Below, in pieces: positions 1 through 5,054 of a stretch of 6,002 bases of DNA (within the stretch, counting starts at the first letter, position 1; every line of letters starts with the position of its first letter). The DNA comes from an uncultured Eubacteriales bacterium (GTDB taxonomy: Bacteria; Bacillota; Clostridia; Christensenellales; UBA1242): NCBI GenBank assembly GCA_948806215.1, contig CAQIDI010000020.1, positions 1 through 6,002 of the forward strand. The letters are read 5' to 3'. A program made the translations under genes and the position numbers. The notes under the pieces were generated by a model, which saw only the letters and a program-made list of their open reading frames with translations, searched no databases and was not told where the DNA came from.

Positions 1-1
1 G

Positions 2-31
2 GGTACACTTTTAATGGAAAAAAGATATTAA
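2..31 (+). other. possible 3' tail of an upstream gene (partial)
   Basis: The left edge may hold the end of a gene that starts outside the window. Read from base 2, it gives GTLLMEKRY and a TAA stop at 29-31, matching the TAA stops of the other genes here. Read from base 1, it gives GYTFNGKKILKHYAN and a TGA stop at 46-48, which would run into the -35 box of the next promoter. The third frame stops after three codons. The piece is too short to identify a product or to settle the frame. No terminator hairpin is visible between it and the operon, so read-through from upstream is possible. Confidence 0.3.
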
Positions 32-41
32 AGCACTATGC

Positions 42-64
42 TAATTGACATTACAAATCAATTA
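42..64. promoter_or_regulatory. operator-like inverted repeat over the -35 box
   Basis: TAATTGA at 42-48 and TCAATTA at 58-64 are perfect 7-base inverted repeats around a 9-base centre. The repeat covers the whole -35 box and half of the promoter spacer, where a dimeric repressor would block RNA polymerase. The binding protein is unknown. In AT-rich DNA, a 7+7 repeat can arise by chance. Confidence 0.35.
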
Positions 65-73
65 ATTTATAAT
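45..73 (+). promoter_or_regulatory. consensus sigma-A-type promoter of the ABC ATPase/permease operon
   Basis: TTGACA at 45-50 and TATAAT at 68-73 are separated by exactly 17 bases, a perfect match to the housekeeping promoter consensus. Transcription should begin near base 80, giving a leader of only about 12 bases before the ATG at 92. Because the promoter occupies the region between the in-frame ATG at 38 and the ATG at 92, it argues strongly that 92 is the real start. Confidence 0.85.
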
Positions 74-78
74 TTTTT

Positions 79-83
79 GGGGG
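79..83 (+). promoter_or_regulatory. ribosome binding site deciding the start at 92
   Basis: GGGGG lies 8 bases before the ATG at 92. It can pair with the CCUCC core of 16S rRNA with one central G-U wobble. No comparable purine-rich site precedes the in-frame ATG at 38. The site overlaps the predicted transcription start near base 80, so it would sit at the extreme 5' end of the mRNA. Confidence 0.6.
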
Positions 84-91
84 ATAAAAAG

Positions 92-820
92 ATGATTAAA
101 TTAAATAACATTTCTAAAGCGTATGGAAAAAGCGATGTTAAAGCTGTTGACGATTTATCGTTAGAAATTAAAGATGGCGAAATTTTTGGTTTTTTAGGAC
201 CAAATGGTGCAGGTAAAAGTACCACAATAAAAATGATTACGGGCATATTATCGCCAGATAGTGGTTCGGTAGAAATTAACGGAATAAATATGGCAAAAGA
301 TCCAACAAAAGCTAAAATGGATATTGGTTTTGTTCCAGATAACCACGAAACCTACGAAACACTAAAGGGAATTGAATACTTAAACTTTATTGGCACCGTT
401 TTTAAAATTGATAGCGTAACATTGCAATCAAGAATTAAAGAGTATGCTGATATGTTTTCGTTAACCGATGCATTGCCTAATTTGATTTCTTCATATTCAC
501 ACGGTATGAAACAAAAGTTAATGGTTATTGCTGCGCTTATTCACGAACCAAAAGTTTGGGTGTTAGATGAGCCATTAACTGGTTTAGATCCGCAATCGGC
601 TTTTCAACTAAAACAATTAATGAGAAAACACGCTGATAATGGAAACACAGTGTTTTTTAGTTCACACGTTATTGATGTTGTGGAAAAAGTGTGCGATAGA
701 ATTGCTATTATTAATAATGGTAAGTTAGTTGTTGTTGATACTTTAGAAAAAATTAAAAAGAATAAAAATGTTTCGCTTGAAAACTTATTTTTAACTGTTA
801 CTGCTAATGGAGAAAAATAA
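92..820 (+). CDS. ABC transporter ATP-binding protein (ABC-2-type exporter)
   Basis: This 242-residue protein is the cytoplasmic ATPase that would power the membrane protein encoded directly after it. Visible motifs are: Walker A GPNGAGKST at 36-44, Q-loop region FVPDNHETYE at 80-89, degenerate signature YSHGMKQK at 135-142, Walker B VWVLDEP at 155-161 with catalytic Glu160, D-loop GLDP at 164-167, and switch His192. An Asp stands at the usual Q-loop Gln position. As far as I recall, the PDN form and SHGM-type signature are common in Bacillota ABC-2 ATPases of the EcsA/YthP kind, so I expect it to be active. The start at 92 is preferred over 38 because of the RBS and because the promoter lies between the two. 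Its stop overlaps the permease start by one base (TAATG), implying coupled translation. The substrate is not readable from the sequence. Confidence 0.92.
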   Translation: MIKLNNISKAYGKSDVKAVDDLSLEIKDGEIFGFLGPNGAGKSTTIKMITGILSPDSGSVEINGINMAKDPTKAKMDIGFVPDNHETYETLKGIEYLNFIGTVFKIDSVTLQSRIKEYADMFSLTDALPNLISSYSHGMKQKLMVIAALIHEPKVWVLDEPLTGLDPQSAFQLKQLMRKHADNGNTVFFSSHVIDVVEKVCDRIAIINNGKLVVVDTLEKIKKNKNVSLENLFLTVTANGEK

Positions 821-2520
821 TGAAAGCATTTTTAGAATTAATTAAAATATTGTTTATTCAACAATATAGAATAAAACCTATTGGTAACAAGAAAAAGCAA
901 ATTGGAACAATTATAGCTTTAGTAGTTTTGGCATTATGTTTTTTACCTATGATTATTGGAATGGCTATAATAATGTACTACATAGGTAATATATCGGCTG
1001 GAAATGTGGGCTTTTGTGCATTACTAATTTTAATGTGTCAAAGTTTGGTAATGTTGTTTGGTTTGCCTGCAATAATTTCAAATGTGTTTAATTGTAAGGA
1101 TGCCGATAAGTTATTGCCACTTCCATTAAAACCAATTTCAATTTTTAGTGCTAAACTATGTGTTGTTTACATAAACGAAGTTTTAACAACTGTGTTAGTA
1201 ATATTGGTTACATTATTACCATTCGGAATAGGCTCTGGAGCACAAGTTGGATTTTATTTTTTACTGGTTTTAGCAACTTTGTTAATACCAATGCTACCAA
1301 TGCTTTTAGGAACAATTATTGCAATGCCGTTTGTAGCTTTAACTTTAAAACTAAGTAAAAACAGTGTTGTAAAAACAATTATGCAAATATTTTTGTTTAT
1401 TACCATTTTCGCACTTTATTTTGCATTGCTATATTTTACTGGTGCGATGTCGGGAATGGAAAATGCCGAAAATGTTGATATTGCCACAATGCTAATTCAA
1501 AAGTTAAATGGACTAAGTAATAGTATGTTATATATTCACTCTAACTTTACATTAGCATCTGCTATGCTGGCAACATCGTTTGGAACTGGAATACTTAACC
1601 TATTAATTTCTACTGCAGAAAATGTTTTGTTAATAACTTGTGTTATTTTAATGTCGCTAGCATTTTATAATTGGATGTTAAGAACATCGCTAGAAGGTGG
1701 CGGAAATAAAAAAAGAAAAGCAACTTCTAAGGATTTAGAAGTAAAAAATAAGGGATTAATTAAAGAACTTATTTTCACCGATTTAAAGCGTGTTAGCCGC
1801 GATAGTCAGCTAGGATTTTCTTCGCTTATGGGCATAATATTATTGCCTGTTATGGTTATTGTGTTTTTCTTTGTATTAAATTCTATGGGCGAAGATGGAA
1901 ACTCTAGTTTGGAAATACTTTATGGGCTAAACCTTTATCAACCGCTTGCAACTCTTGCAATTTTAGCGTATATGTCGATGTTAGGAATAACTGCAAATAC
2001 TTTGGGCATATTTCCAATTAGTAGGGAAAACAAATCGTTTTATATGGTTAAAAGTTTGCCAATTTCGTTTAATAAATATTTGTTATCAAAAGTAATTTTG
2101 GCAACTTCAGTTATGCTTATATGTGATTTTATAACCTGTTTGTTTGTTGTTATATTTTTAAAAATTATGTGGTATTGGGGAATAACAATGCTGTTAACAA
2201 TGACCTTAGTTGGTTTTGGTTCTATGTGCATTACCACATTAATCGATTTAAAATCGCCAAAGTTGGGTTGGACTAACTTTAATCAAAGTTTAAAAAATGC
2301 TAAAAATAGTTGGCTTGCTATGTTAATAGGATTAATTACATCACTTATAACCGCAGCAATTTCGGCACCATTTATTTATTGGTATAGCGTAAATAGTGCG
2401 TGGTTTGTGCTATTAATTATGTGGATTATAGTTATTATTTGTGCTATTGCTTATGCATTAGTGTGCTATAAAATTATGACAAAAAAAGCTAGTGCTTATT
2501 TTGATAAAATCGAAGCTTAA
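820..2520 (+). CDS. ABC transporter permease, about 12 membrane helices (YthQ-like)
   Basis: This 566-residue integral membrane protein is the transport partner of the preceding ATPase. Hydrophobic segments lie roughly at 28-56, 64-90, 118-138, 142-176 (probably two helices), 184-208, 262-284, 332-354, 372-398, 422-447, 452-474, 496-518 and 526-549. A long charged cytoplasmic loop at 288-325 divides the protein in two. Each half has a similar short motif before a helix: LLPLPLKPISIFSAKL at 98-113 and VKSLPISFNKYLLSKV at 410-425. This suggests two fused ABC-2-like modules, so one polypeptide might form the full channel. The size and motif resemble the large permeases paired with YthP-type ATPases in Bacilli; this is recognition from memory. 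GGAG at 809-812 is the RBS, 7 bases before the ATG. The stop codon abuts the terminator. Substrate unknown; export or membrane/envelope stress functions are possible but not shown. Confidence 0.88.
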   Translation: MKAFLELIKILFIQQYRIKPIGNKKKQIGTIIALVVLALCFLPMIIGMAIIMYYIGNISAGNVGFCALLILMCQSLVMLFGLPAIISNVFNCKDADKLLPLPLKPISIFSAKLCVVYINEVLTTVLVILVTLLPFGIGSGAQVGFYFLLVLATLLIPMLPMLLGTIIAMPFVALTLKLSKNSVVKTIMQIFLFITIFALYFALLYFTGAMSGMENAENVDIATMLIQKLNGLSNSMLYIHSNFTLASAMLATSFGTGILNLLISTAENVLLITCVILMSLAFYNWMLRTSLEGGGNKKRKATSKDLEVKNKGLIKELIFTDLKRVSRDSQLGFSSLMGIILLPVMVIVFFFVLNSMGEDGNSSLEILYGLNLYQPLATLAILAYMSMLGITANTLGIFPISRENKSFYMVKSLPISFNKYLLSKVILATSVMLICDFITCLFVVIFLKIMWYWGITMLLTMTLVGFGSMCITTLIDLKSPKLGWTNFNQSLKNAKNSWLAMLIGLITSLITAAISAPFIYWYSVNSAWFVLLIMWIIVIICAIAYALVCYKIMTKKASAYFDKIEA

Positions 2521-2550
2521 AAAAGAGCCTTATTATTTAGGCTCTTTTTT
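2519..2550. terminator. bidirectional intrinsic terminator between convergent genes
   Basis: Bases 2519-2530 pair perfectly with 2539-2550 (12 bp, core GAGCCT/AGGCTC) around an 8-base AT loop. Six T follow the core on the plus strand (2545-2550), and six A (2519-2524) give a U run on the minus strand, so it can work in both directions. The last two bases of the permease stop codon are in the left arm. The last codons and the stop of the convergent 195-residue gene lie in the right arm and loop. Confidence 0.9.
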
Positions 2551-3124
2551 GAATGCTATTTTGTGAAACGTGGGTTTCGATTCTTTCTCTAACTTCTCGT
2601 AACTTTCTTTCTCTACCGTGTTTTAGCATATGGTTTGGATTTTCTTCCACACCATATTTTTTATCCTTATGATTAATGTAAAGCGTTGCTAAAATAAATT
2701 CTTTATCAATAATACCATTATGTGTGTGATCTAAAATGGAATGTTTTGCATCGATATTAGCATCGCCAAAAATTCCATTAGGGGTTGAATAATCAAAAGT
2801 TCCAAGGTTTGTTTTAACCATTTTTGGTATTGCAAATAAAATTGTGTGGCTAGTTCTTTCTTGACCTACAACATAAAAATAAGAAGCAATTTTAGCTAGT
2901 TCATAATTATCGGTTGAACCAACATAAGTAATTGTTCTAGATGCTGTTTCGTATGCACACTTTAAACCCTCGGCTTTAATTTTTTCAATTGTCATATTAA
3001 CATCTTCAACTTTATCGGCTATAACTTGATGACAAAATAGGTTATAGGGTTGATTGGTTTTTAAGTTTTTTATTATTTTTCTAATTTGAAATTCGTAAGA
3101 AAGAGTGCTTGAAGAAATTTCCAT
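2537..3124 (-). CDS. hypothetical protein, 195 aa, unrecognised
   Basis: I do not recognise this protein family. It appears soluble: no signal peptide or membrane helix is evident. It mixes predicted helical and strand segments, including hydrophobic TILFAIPKMV at 94-103 and FILATLYIN at 143-151. It has nine histidines (32, 93, 128, 133, 135, 152, 165, 169, 185), clustered around AKHSILDHTHNG at 126-137, and a basic, probably helical tail, RERKLREVRER at 171-181. Metal or nucleic-acid binding is possible but unproven. Coding status is supported by a long open frame, AAAAGG RBS at 3132-3137 seven bases before the ATG, its own promoter at 3151-3179, and the shared terminator. The final codons (QKRA) and stop are encoded by the terminator hairpin, so the tail's sequence may be constrained by RNA function. 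It is transcribed apart from the ABC gene upstream, which has its own terminator. Confidence 0.8.
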   Translation of the reverse strand: MEISSSTLSYEFQIRKIIKNLKTNQPYNLFCHQVIADKVEDVNMTIEKIKAEGLKCAYETASRTITYVGSTDNYELAKIASYFYVVGQERTSHTILFAIPKMVKTNLGTFDYSTPNGIFGDANIDAKHSILDHTHNGIIDKEFILATLYINHKDKKYGVEENPNHMLKHGRERKLREVRERIETHVSQNSIQKRA

Positions 3125-3150
3125 AATAATACCTTTTAATCTTTTTTATT

Positions 3151-3179
3151 ATTTTATCATATAATAATTTTTAATTCAA
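3151..3179 (-). promoter_or_regulatory. promoter of the 195-aa gene
   Basis: On the minus strand, TTGAAT (3174-3179) and TAAAAT (3151-3156) are 17 bases apart, with five of six bases matching the consensus in each box. Transcription would start near 3144, giving a leader of about 20 bases with the AAAAGG site inside it. An independent promoter is expected because a terminator closes the upstream gene at 3210-3234. Confidence 0.6.
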
Positions 3180-3207
3180 TAGTAAAAATTTGTAAGTAAG
3201 CATTAAT

Positions 3208-3234
3208 AAAAAAGCACAAAGGTTTTGTGCTTTT
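3208..3234 (-). terminator. intrinsic terminator of the ABC exporter-fold gene
   Basis: Bases 3210-3220 pair with 3224-3234 (11 bp, core GCACAAA/TTTGTGC) around a three-base loop. On the minus strand, a run of six U follows the core (complement of 3208-3213). The TAA stop of the gene at 3233-3235 overlaps the base of the stem by two bases. On the plus strand, the arm ends in TTTT followed by ATTTA, so weaker termination in that direction is possible. Confidence 0.85.
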
Positions 3235-4888
3235 ATTTATTAAAACTTATCGATTTTATTTCGCCACGTTCCATTGAAATAATTTTATCGGAAATTTCGG
3301 CGCAATAATCTCTAGCAGAAAAAATTATAATTGTCCTAGCACCGTGCATCCTTTTTAAAATTTCTTTAATATTTTGCTTTTCGTTATCGGTTAAGTTTTG
3401 AGGGAATTCGTATATTAATAAAACTTCTGTTCCTGTTAATATAGCTCTCGCAAGCCCTAACATATATAGTTTTTCGTAAGGTAGGTTAGATATATCGGTG
3501 CTAAACTTTCTTGGTAAATTAATAATGTAATCGTAAATTCCAAGTTCGCGGCAAATTTGATATATTACTTTTCTATTTTTTTCCACAATAGAAAGATTTT
3601 TTATTATCGATCCTTTAAAGAACACAGGCTTTGTTATAACATAACTAATATTATCACGATGGCTTGAATGAGAATATTCAAATAGGTCTACGCCATCTAA
3701 TGAAATGTTGCCTTTAAGCGGTTTTATTGTTCGGCGTAATAAATTAAACACTGTGCGTTTTCCACAACTTCTAGGCCCTAGTAATAGAGTTGTTTCGTTT
3801 TCTTTAAACATAACATCAAAGTTGTTTAGGCTAGGGTTTCCTTCTTCGTCACGTTTGTAGTAAATATGATTAAAACTTAAACTTCCTAAAATATCTTTTA
3901 AATTGTTTTTGCCAATTGCAACTTCATCTTTTTCAACAAAATCTAAAACAGTTTTTATTCTGGCTTGCGAAACTTTAACAGTTTTTAGTTCTGGAATTTT
4001 GTTATAAATGTTATTGGTGTTAGCAATACCATTAGTAACATAGGTTACAATTAAAAAGTATGTTTCAACATCAAGGGTGTTTTTTGAAACTAATAAAACA
4101 AGCAAGATTGTTGTTGCCAAAATTATAAATTTATAAAACGATAAATAGTGGTTTTCTATCATAGAATCCCAAAAAGTTCTTTTGTGCAAATGTCCAATAT
4201 AATCTTCTAAAATTTTGTTATATTCTTTTTTTATTTTTTGTTCGATTCCAAGGTCGTCAATGGTTTCTCGGGTATCAACAATTTCGCTAAACTTTTCAAA
4301 TTGTAAGTCGTGGTCTTCTCTAATTTTTTTAACGTATCGCTCACGCCTAGAATTAAGCCAAGTAACCACGAAAAAATCAATTATATTTGCAATAACAACA
4401 ATAACTCCAGCCCAAATGTTAACAGTGAAAATAACTATTGTTGTAACAATTAACATAATTAATCTTGCAATAGCAATGGTTAATGTGTCGGCAAATTTTG
4501 CAACATTATAAACATCGGTATCAACAATATTTAAAATGCGTTCTTTAGAAAAACATTTAAAATTTGCCGATTTTGCTTTAAGGCTTTTTTCAACAAATTC
4601 GTTGTTAATTTTGTTATAAATACTTTTTATGTTTTTAGAATAAAACGAATAGTCAACCTGCCAAAACATTTGAAGTAAAAAATATAATCCAAAAACAATT
4701 AGTAGGTTTATTATTGTTCCTGTGTAATCGCCACTTGTTATTGCAATGGTGGTTTTAGCTTCGAATGTTGGCGATACTAAAACGCAAACTTGCGATAATA
4801 TTATTGCAACAAATGTTATTAACACATACCATTTGTTTGGTCTGGCTAACTTTCTCCAATCCCTTAATGTTTTAATGTAATCTTTCAT
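3233..4888 (-). CDS. ABC exporter-fold half-transporter with degenerate, probably ATPase-inactive NBD
   Basis: This 551-residue protein has the layout of a type IV ABC exporter half-transporter: an N-terminal membrane domain with helices near 21-43, 57-77, 135-157, 158-178, 253-270 and 274-290 (the last weak), then a nucleotide-binding domain from about 335. The region RILNIVDTDVYNV at 117-129 matches the usual intracellular loop, and AR(I) at 309-311 leads into the NBD as normal. The ATPase motifs are badly altered. Walker A is GPRSCGKRT (371-379): fourth Gly to Ser and Mg-binding Ser/Thr to Arg378, with Lys377 kept. The Q-loop Gln is Thr419. The LSGGQ signature is LPYEK (469-473), still followed by LARAIL. 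The Walker B Asp is Tyr493, with Glu494 kept. SALD in the D-loop is QNLT (497-500). The H-loop His is Ala525. AAGGAA at 4894-4899 is the RBS. No partner ABC gene adjoins it. Hydrolysis is unlikely in a homodimer; a role with an intact partner encoded elsewhere, or a non-transport role, is inference. Confidence 0.9.
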   Translation of the reverse strand: MKDYIKTLRDWRKLARPNKWYVLITFVAIILSQVCVLVSPTFEAKTTIAITSGDYTGTIINLLIVFGLYFLLQMFWQVDYSFYSKNIKSIYNKINNEFVEKSLKAKSANFKCFSKERILNIVDTDVYNVAKFADTLTIAIARLIMLIVTTIVIFTVNIWAGVIVVIANIIDFFVVTWLNSRRERYVKKIREDHDLQFEKFSEIVDTRETIDDLGIEQKIKKEYNKILEDYIGHLHKRTFWDSMIENHYLSFYKFIILATTILLVLLVSKNTLDVETYFLIVTYVTNGIANTNNIYNKIPELKTVKVSQARIKTVLDFVEKDEVAIGKNNLKDILGSLSFNHIYYKRDEEGNPSLNNFDVMFKENETTLLLGPRSCGKRTVFNLLRRTIKPLKGNISLDGVDLFEYSHSSHRDNISYVITKPVFFKGSIIKNLSIVEKNRKVIYQICRELGIYDYIINLPRKFSTDISNLPYEKLYMLGLARAILTGTEVLLIYEFPQNLTDNEKQNIKEILKRMHGARTIIIFSARDYCAEISDKIISMERGEIKSISFNK

Positions 4889-4917
4889 CTTTTTTCCTTA
4901 GGTATTTTATCTTAAAT

Positions 4918-4946
4918 ATTATACATAATTGTAAAATTATAATCAA
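4918..4946 (-). promoter_or_regulatory. promoter of the degenerate ABC exporter-fold gene
   Basis: On the minus strand, TTGATT (4941-4946) and a perfect TATAAT (4918-4923) are 17 bases apart. A start near 4911 gives a leader of about 23 bases that includes the AAGGAA ribosome binding site. The spacer holds a small AT-only inverted repeat (ATAATT 4925-4930, AATTAT 4935-4940), too simple to call an operator. The promoter shows that the altered ABC gene is probably still transcribed. Confidence 0.75.
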
Positions 4947-4993
4947 TTTTTATTATAAAAATTATTCTTAATGTGTTTGAAACCAAACTTAAC

Positions 4994-5022
4994 TTGACAA
5001 TTATTTTTATTTCAGTTAACCT
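4994..5022 (+). promoter_or_regulatory. promoter of the ABC-F gene
   Basis: A perfect TTGACA at 4994-4999 is followed, after 17 bases, by TAACCT at 5017-5022, a weak -10 that keeps the important second A and last T. The leader to the ATG at 5055 would be only about 26 bases. That is too short for the upstream-ORF attenuators that control many antibiotic-resistance ABC-F genes, which fits a housekeeping role. An 8-base palindrome TAGTACTA at 5027-5034 lies around the expected transcription start and could be an operator, but it may be chance. This divergent gap (4889-5054) holds no other gene. Confidence 0.55.
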
Positions 5023-5054
5023 TTAATAGTACTAATTATAAAAAGGAAAAATTT

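Noticed and set aside
329..358. Asp in place of the Q-loop Gln of the operon's ATPase, as an unusual loss.
   Set aside because: The PDN-type Q-loop is common in Bacillota ABC-2 ATPases and the rest of the domain is canonical.
1158..1358. Plus-strand open frame of 66 codons inside the permease.
   Set aside because: It overlaps a well-supported membrane protein in another frame, has no RBS, and looks like a shadow.
2040..2237. Minus-strand open frame of 65 codons inside the permease.
   Set aside because: It is antisense to a real gene with no RBS, promoter or recognisable product.
4215..4511. Plus-strand open frame of 98 codons antisense to the exporter-fold gene.
   Set aside because: Its Ser/Ile/Thr-rich composition mirrors the opposite strand; no translation signals are seen.
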